This document shows, piece after piece, positions 36,754 to 45,319 of a stretch of 64,000 nt of DNA. How positions within the stretch are numbered: the first letter of the stretch is position 1; every line of letters begins with the position of its first letter. A program made the position numbers and the translations under genes. The stretch is from an uncultured Verrucomicrobiales bacterium (GTDB lineage Bacteria; Verrucomicrobiota; Verrucomicrobiia; Verrucomicrobiales; Akkermansiaceae). The notes beneath the pieces were generated by a model, which worked only from the letters and a program-made list of their open reading frames with translations, searched no databases and was not told the DNA's origin. The stretch is from contig CALCHQ010000105.1 in NCBI GenBank assembly GCA_937901085.1, positions 29,954-93,953 of the forward strand. Reading direction: 5' to 3'.

Positions 36754-37290
36754 ATGATTGAAAATGGAATAGGAGGAGCTAATACCAGGACGGGGCTCGT
36801 TTTTGAAGGCAAAACTGACCTGAGAACCTTTCTGAGTAAGCAGGAGGGATATACATGCTCTGATAATGAGTTGGGATGGGTAGATGTCCAATATAAGAAT
36901 GAGTTTGTCGCTTCGATTTTCAAAAAGCACGCTTTTTACCGTTTTCTTGCCTATCGCGGCGTTGATTATTATAGCATCCTTTCAAAGAAATTGTTGCCTG
37001 ATGATGCCATTTATGTGGTTGTCAACAATACATTCTTCGTAATTGAGTGCAAATATCAGAAGGTCGGTGGTTCTGTAGATGAAAAACTGCAGACTTGCGA
37101 TTTCAAGAAGAAGCAGTATAAGAAATTGCTTTCTCTGCTGAATATGGAGGTTGAGTACGTATATCTGCTTAACGATTGGTTCAAGCAGCCCGCCTATAAG
37201 GATGTGCTGGACTATATTATTTCAGTAGGGTGTTCCTATTACTTTGAATATATCCCCCTGAATAAGCTCGGATTACCCGTGCCGGAGTAA
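36754..37290 (+). CDS. Small PD-(D/E)XK nuclease-like protein (possible type II endonuclease), 178 aa
   Basis: Core motif AIYVVVNNTFFVIECKYQKV has a hydrophobic strand followed by E-C-K, as in PD-(D/E)XK endonucleases, then VDEKLQTCDFKKKQYKKLLS; an upstream YYSILSKKLLPDDAIY supplies the acidic Asp pair. It ends 4 nt before the convergent methyltransferase gene, the typical pairing of restriction enzyme and methylase. Specificity unknown. The ATG at 36754 is used; a TTG at 36745 is also in frame. Confidence 0.72.
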   Translation: MIENGIGGANTRTGLVFEGKTDLRTFLSKQEGYTCSDNELGWVDVQYKNEFVASIFKKHAFYRFLAYRGVDYYSILSKKLLPDDAIYVVVNNTFFVIECKYQKVGGSVDEKLQTCDFKKKQYKKLLSLLNMEVEYVYLLNDWFKQPAYKDVLDYIISVGCSYYFEYIPLNKLGLPVPE

Positions 37291-37293
37291 TCT

Positions 37294-38109
37294 TTATATG
37301 CAGGACAAATCCTTTATTTTCGAAATATAGGATTTTCGGATAGTTTCATCGTCTAGCTCTGTTCTTCTTGCCTTTGCCATTTCAAGGTATTGCAATTCGT
37401 TGTCAATGCCCAGGAATCGGCGATTGATGAGATTGGCGGCAATACCGGTTGTCCCACTTCCACAGAATGGGTCAAGGACCCACCCTTCTTCAGGTGTCGA
37501 AGCAAGTAAAATGCGTACGAGAAGGGCGAGAGGCTTTTGTGTCGGATGTTTGCCGCAGGATTTTTCCCAGCGGGCAATGGCGGGCAAGTGCCAGACATCC
37601 GTCATTTGTTTATTCCCATTCAGTTTATGCATTAAATCGTAGTTGAAGTAATGCGGCTTCTTGGGGTGTTTCCGGGCCCAGATGATAAATTCCGATGAAT
37701 AGGTGAAAAAGCGGCAGGAGATATTGGGCGGTGGATTTGTTTTTGCCCATGTAATGACATTTAGAATCTTGAATCCCAGTCCATTCAGGGTGTTGGCAAC
37801 ACTGAATATATTGTGATAGGTTCCTGATACCCAGATGGTGCCATTATCTGTCAATTTTTCGCGACAGAGGGAAAGCCATTCTCTATTAAAGGAATTAATG
37901 TATTCAGGGGAAGATGCTTTGTCCCAGTCACCCTTGTCTACGCAAACAACTTTGCCCGACTGGCAGCTGATACCTCCGTTGCTCAAGAAATAGGGAGGGT
38001 CTGCAAAAATACAGTTAAACTCGAAGTCAAACTGCTTTAACAGCTCGATGCAATCGCCGTATTGTAAGTTGAAGTCCTTATTGTGCGATTTGAAATAGCT
38101 GTTGAGCAT
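37294..38109 (-). CDS. DNA adenine methyltransferase, beta class (DpnA-like)
   Basis: 271 residues. Motif order is catalytic first, then SAM: CIFADPPYFLSNGG (DPPY, N6-adenine) near the N-terminus and LDPFCGSGTTGIAANLINRR near the C-terminus, so beta class. In DpnII systems dpnA encodes a second GATC methylase that also acts on single-stranded DNA; here it sits 17 nt after the Dam-type gene exactly as dpnM-dpnA. The ATG at 38109 is chosen; longer readings overlap the upstream gene. An alternative view pairs it with the convergent nuclease at 36754. Confidence 0.88.
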   Translation of the reverse strand: MLNSYFKSHNKDFNLQYGDCIELLKQFDFEFNCIFADPPYFLSNGGISCQSGKVVCVDKGDWDKASSPEYINSFNREWLSLCREKLTDNGTIWVSGTYHNIFSVANTLNGLGFKILNVITWAKTNPPPNISCRFFTYSSEFIIWARKHPKKPHYFNYDLMHKLNGNKQMTDVWHLPAIARWEKSCGKHPTQKPLALLVRILLASTPEEGWVLDPFCGSGTTGIAANLINRRFLGIDNELQYLEMAKARRTELDDETIRKSYISKIKDLSCI

Positions 38110-38125
38110 TTGAAATGGTGCAGGT

Positions 38126-39055
38126 TTAGTAATTAAGAGACAATTCGGCGTACATCTGTCTGGAAGTCTGATAGCTCCGTACAAGAATTTCGGTTAACTT
38201 ACCACGTTTCGTTACATTGGAATTAACGCAGCGTGAAGCCCAGACTCTGTCAATGCAGTATGCAGAGTATAAGTCATCAAAAAAGGTGTCGTGAATGTTT
38301 TTTCCTCGACCATCAGAATTGCTGAGCATGAAGTGGGCTCCGGCTTCATGGATGCGGTCGCAGAATTGCTTCAGCCGGATTTGCGCTTCGTCATTAAAGT
38401 CCTCTTTGCTGTAATTATTGAAGCTGGAGGTATTGCTTAAAGGACGATAGGGCGGGTCAAAGTAGAACAGGGTATTTCCTTGGATTCTTGTGAAAGTTTC
38501 CTCAAAATCTCCATTCAGGATTTCAACATTCTGCAAGAGTTCGCTGTCTGCATAGATGACTTCTTCATTGAAAAATGAGGGGCTTTCATATTTGCCGAAA
38601 GGTACGTTAAATCCTCCTTTTTTGTTGACACGATAGAGACCATTGAAACAGGTTCTGTTCAGGAAGAAAAACAGCACAGTGTTTTCTAATGCATCCAGTG
38701 CTTTTGTGTTGAACCGATCGCGCATGCGATAGTAAAACTCCTGGCGGAAGGTATCTTTGAGCAGACTGTCGTATTCTGCCTGAATGTCATGTAGCGCACG
38801 AATCAAATCGCGGGGCTTATCGCGTACAATCTCGTAGCACGTGGTCAAATCCTTGTTGATGTCATTGATAACGGCTCGTTTGATATTGGGGTAGTGGCTC
38901 AACAAGTGAAATAGCATGGCTCCGCCTCCCACAAAGGGTTCGATGTAAGTTACATCTTCCCATTGTTGGAAATCATGGGGAAGCAAAGAGTTCAGTTGGC
39001 TAATCAACTGCCCCTTACCTCCTACCCATTTGATGAATGGCTTGGCGTTAGGCAT
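38126..39055 (-). CDS. Dam/DpnM-type DNA adenine methyltransferase (GATC)
   Basis: 309 residues, D12 class. Visible: KPFIKWVGGKGQLISQLNSL with the SAM motif, YIEPFVGGGAMLFHLLSHYP, FFLNRTCFNGLYRVNKKGGF and catalytic DPPY in LFYFDPPYRPLSN. This architecture methylates the N6 of adenine in GATC. It is the first gene of a two-methylase operon and is divergent from the DpnII-like endonuclease gene, so it protects host DNA from that enzyme. AT-rich composition marks it as part of the island. Confidence 0.93.
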   Translation of the reverse strand: MPNAKPFIKWVGGKGQLISQLNSLLPHDFQQWEDVTYIEPFVGGGAMLFHLLSHYPNIKRAVINDINKDLTTCYEIVRDKPRDLIRALHDIQAEYDSLLKDTFRQEFYYRMRDRFNTKALDALENTVLFFFLNRTCFNGLYRVNKKGGFNVPFGKYESPSFFNEEVIYADSELLQNVEILNGDFEETFTRIQGNTLFYFDPPYRPLSNTSSFNNYSKEDFNDEAQIRLKQFCDRIHEAGAHFMLSNSDGRGKNIHDTFFDDLYSAYCIDRVWASRCVNSNVTKRGKLTEILVRSYQTSRQMYAELSLNY

Positions 39056-39186
39056 ATATTATCTCTTGTCGCTACGATGAAGCACGCTAGTAAGAGCAGT
39101 TTACCAGAAAGAAAGCCACAATCAAGCCTTTGGCGTGCCCTGAATGAATTTTTTGCCATTGTGTTCCGATTGTACATTAATAGAGT

Positions 39187-39215
39187 TTGCATAAGAGCTT
39201 CTGGTGAGCTATACT
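39187..39215 (+). promoter_or_regulatory. Leaderless promoter of the DpnII-like gene
   Basis: TTGCAT (39187-39192), 17 nt, TATACT (39210-39215), 6 nt before the ATG at 39222. It decides that start over the GTG at 39204. Confidence 0.6.
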
Positions 39216-39221
39216 ACCAGC

Positions 39222-40127
39222 ATGAAGCGGGATTTTGCACAATGGCTTTCTACTATGAGAAGTAGCATCAACGGTTTTTCATATTACGTTGATTTCAAGA
39301 AAGTGTACGAGAATGTTGACTCTGTACGTGTTGAGTTGAATATTCTCAATTCGCTCATAGGTGTGGAAAATATACGCGAGGAGTTTCTGAAATTACTGCA
39401 AGACTACCCTAAGACATTGAAATGCGTTCCTATTCTTCTTGCATGCCGTCAGATGGAAATCTACGCCCAGGATGAAGAGGGGGCTATGTGGTATGACTTT
39501 ACTAATCCGCAGGCGTGTACACCGGAACAGTATGCTGATTTCATGGAAAAGACAGGATTGTTTGACCTTATCAGCAAGCATATCATCAGCAACCTGAAGG
39601 ATTATGTTACAGGTGTAGAGGTTGGTCTTGATAGTAACGGTCGCAAAAATCGCGGAGGTCACCAGATGGAGGATTTGGTAGAATCTTATCTGGTACGCGG
39701 AGGCTATACTTACTACAAGGAAATGTATCTCCAGGAGGTCGAGAAAAAATGGGGGCTCGATCTCAGTGTTCTTTCCGCCGATGGAACAAGTACCAAGCGT
39801 TTCGATTTCGTAGTAAACCACGGTGGTACCATATACTTGATAGAGACGAATTTCTACACATCCGGCGGATCCAAGCTCAATGAAACAGCCCGTAGTTATA
39901 AACTTATTGCCCAAGAAGCCAAGAAAATCTCTGGTGTAGAGTTTGTTTGGTTTACCGATGGTGGAGGCTGGGTATCAGCTCGACGCAATTTAGAGGAAAC
40001 GTTTAATGAGTTGCAGCACTTGTACAACATTGCCGATTTGGAATCGAATATATTGTTGTCCCAGTGGGGTTACGCGTATAGATGTGCTAATGAATGTGCA
40101 GTAGCTGCCGAAACGTATTTAGATTAA
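39222..40127 (+). CDS. DpnII/MboI-type restriction endonuclease (GATC)
   Basis: 301 residues, near DpnII (288). The C-terminal half carries family marks: NRGGHQMEDLVESYL, KRFDFVVNHGGTIYLIETNF and GGSKLNETARSYK, the D...E-T-N catalytic core. The N-terminal region (ILNSLIGVENIREEFLKLL) also fits. Type II enzyme cutting unmethylated GATC. Divergent from the Dam-type methylase with 166 nt between, which fits an R-M cassette acquired as a block. The start is set by the leaderless promoter. Confidence 0.92.
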   Translation: MKRDFAQWLSTMRSSINGFSYYVDFKKVYENVDSVRVELNILNSLIGVENIREEFLKLLQDYPKTLKCVPILLACRQMEIYAQDEEGAMWYDFTNPQACTPEQYADFMEKTGLFDLISKHIISNLKDYVTGVEVGLDSNGRKNRGGHQMEDLVESYLVRGGYTYYKEMYLQEVEKKWGLDLSVLSADGTSTKRFDFVVNHGGTIYLIETNFYTSGGSKLNETARSYKLIAQEAKKISGVEFVWFTDGGGWVSARRNLEETFNELQHLYNIADLESNILLSQWGYAYRCANECAVAAETYLD

Positions 40128-40231
40128 AATTATTATTCCATAATTGCTATTCGTTGCAAGTGGAGTATGATTTTAGCGGAGGACAGTTATCATTATGCTA
40201 GTGGTGGTAGTATTAACACGTTGCTGTCAAT

Positions 40232-43200
40232 TTACGTATAGCACCCACATTGGACATCATGAAATAAGCTTGTTGAATCCATATCATGAGCGATAGTTTC
40301 AACAACTTCCGCTGTTTTGAGGTGGTTTTTAGAACGTAGTTTTGTTGCAAGTTGACGAAGTTCAGCTGCGCAATGAGCTTCACGCATGCCGCCTTCATTG
40401 AATGAACGTGCATGTGGACCATTACTTTGATTGAAAACGGCTATGCAGAAATGGTGTTGAAACTCAATAGTGTGATAGTGTTCAATCGTTTGAATTAGAG
40501 TAGGTGTAAGCCATTTTTCCATTTCATACGCGCTACCACTAGCAAGCAGGCTCCCCAGAGTGTGCATGAGAGCATCATCTGCGATTTCATCGTGCAGCAG
40601 AAAGTCATCACACCATTGGCGCAATTTATTTGTTTCGATGGGATATCTGCTGAAAATGTTGACTTTTTCTATTGCTGTATGCAGCATGTGGAACTGGTAA
40701 CATTTTGTTCGAGTGGACTTGTTCCAATCGAACCTTCGGGCGAAGGCGGCGGCTAGTTGCGGATAATCGAGAAGCAGTTTCGGTAAAGCTTTGAATTGTG
40801 CTCGATGAATACCGATATCGCTGGAAAAGTAGACTTCCAGACGTGCTAGTTTGCGTATGGGAACATTAGGTCTTTGCTGCAGGTTGATTAAAGCGGTAAT
40901 AATGTGGTTGTGCCGTTTGATTGTGGAATCATTTTTGTTGCATTGTAATGCGATTAGTCCAAGCATGCGTGTCAGTAATAAAGTCGGAACTAGCGTAACA
41001 TCGTCGCAGCAGCATTCAAGTGCCGTCTCTGCTCGATTAACGTTCATAAGCTCATAGAGCATTTTTTCTTGGGCTGTCGAGTACCGGAATATTGGATCGG
41101 GGTGGCAATTTTTCCAGTATTCGGTTGTATATTCTGGGTGTTTTTTGTGTACGAACTCCCATATCACCGGTAAAACAGGCAGCATAATTAGTAGAGGAAC
41201 GTGGCGGCTATGGGGCAGTGCATGGAGGATTTGGCTTAGCCGCTCTTGGATTTCTTCATCCTCCCCGCATAAAAGAAATCTTGATATAAATTCTCGTTCT
41301 TGTTTTTCGATCGTTTTCTTGAGGGTGCTATCGATCATAGCAATGATATTTTCGATAGTTAATATCTGGCTTGCTGCAACTGCTAGTGCGCGAGTGTCAG
41401 TATTATTCTGTTCAAGAAGCCAAGGAATCAGTTTTGGTTCGCGATGTAACTCACGAATCAGCGATTTTTGTTGAATTCGTTGGAGTTTGTGAAGCTGTTC
41501 TTTCCAGTTGCCGCTTTTACTGTATTTTTGCCACAATGTAAGTGAAAAAAGGTTCCGTATTCGAAGATGTGGAATAGATGCTGAGAGCAATCGGAGAAAA
41601 ACGGTAGCTTCTTGAACAGTAAATCTTTTATCTTTACTGTACCTGTCTATCGCCCTATGAATCGTTTGGTAGAGTTCGTCTCGTTCTATTGGTGAATCCG
41701 CATGCCAGTGATCGATAAGATTTTCCCAAGCACGACGTTGGTCTGGCATTGAAAAGAAAGGAATGACCTGGCATAGTTTTATTGCTTGTGGAGTTGATAG
41801 CCGCGGAATAGAAAAAATGGTTTTCATTGCTTCATTCCGCATCTCCTCAGCATCTTGAACAAGGTAGTTGTGAGGTCGTTCCCATGTTTCGCTTCGTTGT
41901 GTAGCATTGTGTCCGAATCTTTGTGTGCTTTGGTAGGGATTTACTAGATTTATTGCAATTTCCCACGCTAGGTTCGGGTTGCTTTTATTGAGTTGTTGAA
42001 ATGTACGTTTGCGGTGTGCACTAGCTGCATTTGTTCCAGGATATGCAACGTTAAAAATCGAGGCAAGGGTCTGAGAAATACGGCCACGAGTACCGTCATC
42101 GGCGGGTAGTTTATCCATCATGAGGCATAGTAGTTGACTGCTGTTTCTAAAATAATTCGCCGGAATTGCCAACATTTCAAGACTACTTATCAGATATTCA
42201 ATCTGGGTATCGGATAGGCTAAAGTTCTGATTCTCTTCTTTTAGCCTTTCTTCAAGAATGCGCAGAAACGAGTCGGGTATGATTTCTGCTATAAGCGGTA
42301 TGTGCATCCAAAGAATTGAATTTTTATTTCGTAGGATACCATGTAATGCGGAGGAAAGGAGCTGTGTTGCGTTGTCAGAAATGAGTTGTGATTGAGTCGG
42401 AGCCCATTGGTTGGCGTGCAGTATGAGCATGAGTGTTGTTTCGAGAAGCTGACTAATATGATTTTGGAGTGCTCTTTGAGCATTGGGCGTCAGGACGCTT
42501 CTGAGAATAATGAACCAGCGTTCGATGTGTTCTTCTCGTAAAGTGCTGCGTACTGTTATTTGGAGTATTTCTTCCTTGGAATGAACCACCCAGATGGCTC
42601 CAGTGTCTCGGTTGAATGCAGATTTCTGCAACCATATGGGACTGTTCTCTTGGATGCTGATTTTTGCCAGCTTATCGTGACAATCGCTAGTTGTGAGTTG
42701 GGACCCTACGAGATCGAGAAATAATTTGTTTTGCACTGTGTCTGTCTTATCCCAGTAGCCTAGCATGGCCAAGGGGAGTAGAACGTCATGAGCAGAGTTG
42801 TCTTTAACCCACGTTGGTGTAAGAGGTGGGAAATGAAGCCTTTGATGATATAAACTTCTATTGAAACCGCTATTTTGAGCTAAAGTATAGAGGTCGTTTC
42901 TCCGGGATTTATAACACTTTGCAAAATCAACGATGGCATAGAAGGGAAGTTTGCCTAAGACAATGTCTGGACGCAGTAAGGGGTGATTCCGTGAACATAC
43001 GTGGATACATATGGGAACTTCACAGGTTGAAAAAGAGTGGGCCAGCACATCCGCGTCTGCAGAAATGGGAATAATTTTCGGCTCCTTTTTCATCATAGAT
43101 TCAGCTGCCTCACTTGTGTGAAAAACAACCAAACGATTTCTAATGTTTGAAAATTCATCTGTTTGCGTCATTTGATAGATGAATGCGTATGCTTCCGAGA

Positions 43201-43876
43201 ATGAGTCTGCAGCTATTGTGAGCGAAGATGCTTCATTAGCGGTAATCTTTTCGATAAACGTTTTTTTGTGTCGTGCGATATCAAGGTCGAAGAAAGACGC
43301 AGGAAAACTCGGTTTTGTAGCATAAGTCCATTTTTCCCACTCGGTTGCTAATGTCGTTGCTCCGGGATACCAGCGTTTGATTCTCTGGGCAAAATTAAGT
43401 TGTTGGGATGGGTAAAGATTTATCCATTCTGCCAATTGAACGGCAGAGATTGCACGTACATCATGCCATTCCTTTTTCTGCTTTTTTTCTGTTTCCCATT
43501 TTTGTCGATTTTTCCATATCTGAGGAGAAACAAAAACAAAGGTTAGTTGTTTTCGAAGTTCTGGTTCTGTTTCTTGTGTGCGCTTGACGTAATCCTTGTT
43601 TGCTTTGCTGTTTGCACTTGATTCACATCCAATCTCCCAATATGATTCCCCTATAGGAACGAAGGGGTGCTCTTGTTGATTTTCCACATGCCCGTCGAGG
43701 CCGGGAAGATTATTACAACTCCCATACAAGAAATTACACCTTGTGAGGCGCGAAGAACTGGCTAAAACGAGGTCTTTAATAATTTCTGGCAAAATAGAAT
43801 CAACTGCATTTTCTTCCGTCCACCGCTTGATTTCTCTAGGGGTGATTTTGAGTATATCACAAATTGTCTCGTTCAT
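40232..43876 (-). CDS. Large defence-island protein with PD-(D/E)XK-like N-terminus, 1214 aa
   Basis: Residues 58-120 look like a PD-(D/E)XK nuclease: PGLDG (58-62), YWEIG (79-83), SKANKDY (90-96) and LTFVFVSPQIW (111-121). About residues 219-229 (LTIAADSFSEA) sit where a P-loop would be but lack GxxxxGK(T/S), so any NTPase is degenerate. The remaining ~950 residues are helical repeats with no name I can give, like a sensor solenoid. From memory this nuclease signature occurs in large uncharacterised proteins of defence islands. The ATG at 43876 follows a promoter; a 6-codon longer start is possible. Monocistronic, AT-rich. Confidence 0.75.
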   Translation of the reverse strand: MNETICDILKITPREIKRWTEENAVDSILPEIIKDLVLASSSRLTRCNFLYGSCNNLPGLDGHVENQQEHPFVPIGESYWEIGCESSANSKANKDYVKRTQETEPELRKQLTFVFVSPQIWKNRQKWETEKKQKKEWHDVRAISAVQLAEWINLYPSQQLNFAQRIKRWYPGATTLATEWEKWTYATKPSFPASFFDLDIARHKKTFIEKITANEASSLTIAADSFSEAYAFIYQMTQTDEFSNIRNRLVVFHTSEAAESMMKKEPKIIPISADADVLAHSFSTCEVPICIHVCSRNHPLLRPDIVLGKLPFYAIVDFAKCYKSRRNDLYTLAQNSGFNRSLYHQRLHFPPLTPTWVKDNSAHDVLLPLAMLGYWDKTDTVQNKLFLDLVGSQLTTSDCHDKLAKISIQENSPIWLQKSAFNRDTGAIWVVHSKEEILQITVRSTLREEHIERWFIILRSVLTPNAQRALQNHISQLLETTLMLILHANQWAPTQSQLISDNATQLLSSALHGILRNKNSILWMHIPLIAEIIPDSFLRILEERLKEENQNFSLSDTQIEYLISSLEMLAIPANYFRNSSQLLCLMMDKLPADDGTRGRISQTLASIFNVAYPGTNAASAHRKRTFQQLNKSNPNLAWEIAINLVNPYQSTQRFGHNATQRSETWERPHNYLVQDAEEMRNEAMKTIFSIPRLSTPQAIKLCQVIPFFSMPDQRRAWENLIDHWHADSPIERDELYQTIHRAIDRYSKDKRFTVQEATVFLRLLSASIPHLRIRNLFSLTLWQKYSKSGNWKEQLHKLQRIQQKSLIRELHREPKLIPWLLEQNNTDTRALAVAASQILTIENIIAMIDSTLKKTIEKQEREFISRFLLCGEDEEIQERLSQILHALPHSRHVPLLIMLPVLPVIWEFVHKKHPEYTTEYWKNCHPDPIFRYSTAQEKMLYELMNVNRAETALECCCDDVTLVPTLLLTRMLGLIALQCNKNDSTIKRHNHIITALINLQQRPNVPIRKLARLEVYFSSDIGIHRAQFKALPKLLLDYPQLAAAFARRFDWNKSTRTKCYQFHMLHTAIEKVNIFSRYPIETNKLRQWCDDFLLHDEIADDALMHTLGSLLASGSAYEMEKWLTPTLIQTIEHYHTIEFQHHFCIAVFNQSNGPHARSFNEGGMREAHCAAELRQLATKLRSKNHLKTAEVVETIAHDMDSTSLFHDVQCGCYT

Positions 43877-43892
43877 GGCGTAGTTTCTTCTC

Positions 43893-43921
43893 ATTTAATC
43901 ATCTATTTGTTGTTCAAACAA
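43893..43921 (-). promoter_or_regulatory. Promoter of the 1214-aa gene
   Basis: Minus strand TTGTTT (43916-43921), 17 nt, TTAAAT (43893-43898); start site about 9 nt before the ATG at 43876, downstream of the alternative ATG at 43894, which it excludes. Confidence 0.5.
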
Positions 43922-44006
43922 TCTGTTTCTGTGGCATTGTTGATGTGTCTTTACGCCCTCATAGTGTAGTTGAGAGATGACGAGGCATTATTTCCATCGA
44001 TTTTGC

Positions 44007-44035
44007 TTGCCCAATGCTTTCTGCTTGGGTAAGGT
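44007..44035 (+). promoter_or_regulatory. Leaderless promoter of the Sel1 gene
   Basis: TTGCCC (44007-44012), 17 nt, TAAGGT (44030-44035), 6 nt before the ATG at 44042. Confidence 0.45.
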
Positions 44036-44041
44036 AGGGGC

Positions 44042-45157
44042 ATGGCTAAGAAGCGTAACACGATAGAGGATTATCTGAATGAGTTGTACCGCCGGGGGAT
44101 GGCGGGGGATGAGGGGGCGCAGCTGGAGTATATCCAGTTTTATGTGATGGAAACGGATATGCCGCTTCCGGATGAGGCGAAGGTGTGGCTGGTGACGCTG
44201 GCGGAGAAGGGGGATGCACAGGCGCGCCGGTGCTATTTTGCCTGGGCGATGAGCGGGGATGAAGGCAATTTTGACTGGCTGAAGCTGGAGCAGTGGGCGC
44301 TGGAGCTGGCGGAGACGGCACCGGGGGATGCTTATTGCATGCTGGGTATGCTGTACGAGCCGGGACTGCCGGGCTTTGATGATGATAAGGTGGCTGAGGG
44401 GCATTACCGGAAGGCTTTGGAGTTAGGCAATGAGGGCTGCGCGTTCTATCTGGCCCGCGTGCTGCTGGGGCGCGAGGAGGATGAAACGCCGTATGCCGAA
44501 GTGCGTGAGCTTCTGGAGCGCGCGGAGCGGGTGAATCCGAGTGCGCCGGTGTATGATCTGCTGGGTACGGTGTGCCAGGAGCTGGGCGATGATGCCGCGG
44601 CCGTAAAATGTTTCCAGAAGCTGCACCGGCTGAATCCCGCTGATGCGGAGTGCTGCATGGAGCTGGCTCGCCATTATGCCACCGGGGCAGGGGTGAGCCG
44701 GATTGACCACGAGATTGCGCTGCGTTATTTCCAGAAGGCGGCGAACCTGGGCGATGCCGAGGGGACGTTTATGGTGGGCCTTTCTTATTACGATGGTGTG
44801 GGAACGCGCCGTAATTACAAGCGGGCGGTGGATTATTTCCAGCGTGCACTGGAGATGGGTGAGATGCGTGTGTTGCCCCAGCTAGGCTCGTGTTATTATT
44901 ATGGCGAGGGTGTGCGGCCTGATTTGGCAAAAGCGGAGGAGTTGTGGCAGCGCGGGGTGGAGTTGAAGGATGCTTTCTGCTGCGCTCTGCTGGCTGTCCG
45001 TTATCTGGAGAATGAAGATAAGGGGCCTGATGTGGAGCGGGTGCAGGAGTACCAGCGGCTGGCGCGTGAGTATGTGGAAGAGGGCGATTCCCATGTGGTG
45101 GGGTGCATCGCCACCACTCAGCAGATGCTGGATAAGCTGATGCAGTCTGAAGAGTAG
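44042..45157 (+). CDS. Sel1/TPR-repeat protein, 371 aa
   Basis: Tandem Sel1-like repeats in the C-terminal half: ALRYFQKAANLGDAEGTFMV, then GLSYYDGVGTRRNYKRAVDY, then GSCYYYGEGVRPDLAKAEEL, each A-x-x-x-(L/Y)-G-x-x-Y-x-x-G-x-G-V. The N-terminal half has TPR-like helices (YRKALELGNEGCAFYLARVL). No signal peptide, so cytoplasmic. Sel1 proteins are adaptors; partner unknown. It marks the return to high-GC chromosomal DNA after the AT-rich island, and ends in an intrinsic terminator. Confidence 0.88.
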   Translation: MAKKRNTIEDYLNELYRRGMAGDEGAQLEYIQFYVMETDMPLPDEAKVWLVTLAEKGDAQARRCYFAWAMSGDEGNFDWLKLEQWALELAETAPGDAYCMLGMLYEPGLPGFDDDKVAEGHYRKALELGNEGCAFYLARVLLGREEDETPYAEVRELLERAERVNPSAPVYDLLGTVCQELGDDAAAVKCFQKLHRLNPADAECCMELARHYATGAGVSRIDHEIALRYFQKAANLGDAEGTFMVGLSYYDGVGTRRNYKRAVDYFQRALEMGEMRVLPQLGSCYYYGEGVRPDLAKAEELWQRGVELKDAFCCALLAVRYLENEDKGPDVERVQEYQRLAREYVEEGDSHVVGCIATTQQMLDKLMQSEE

Positions 45158-45178
45158 CTCCTGGAGAAAATCATCCTG

Positions 45179-45217
45179 AACACCAGCAATACCCGGAAAG
45201 CATTGCTGGTGTTTTTT
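45179..45217 (+). terminator. Intrinsic terminator of the Sel1 gene
   Basis: 12-bp stem (45179-45190 / 45202-45213; CACCAGCAAT and ATTGCTGGTG core) followed by T run. Confidence 0.9.
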
Positions 45218-45257
45218 CGGGAGTGGATGAGTGTGAAAAAAGCAGCCAGGCGACCTT

Positions 45258-45296
45258 GAAAAGAAAACCGCCGCTTTCCGGGGTGGAAAGCGGCGG
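45258..45296 (-). terminator. Intrinsic terminator of gpmI
   Basis: CCGCCGCTTTCC (45268-45279), 5-nt loop, GGAAAGCGGCGG (45285-45296); on the minus strand TTTTCTTTTC follows. Confidence 0.85.
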
Positions 45297-45319
45297 GAAA
45301 GGAGTGGTGCCAGGGGCAC

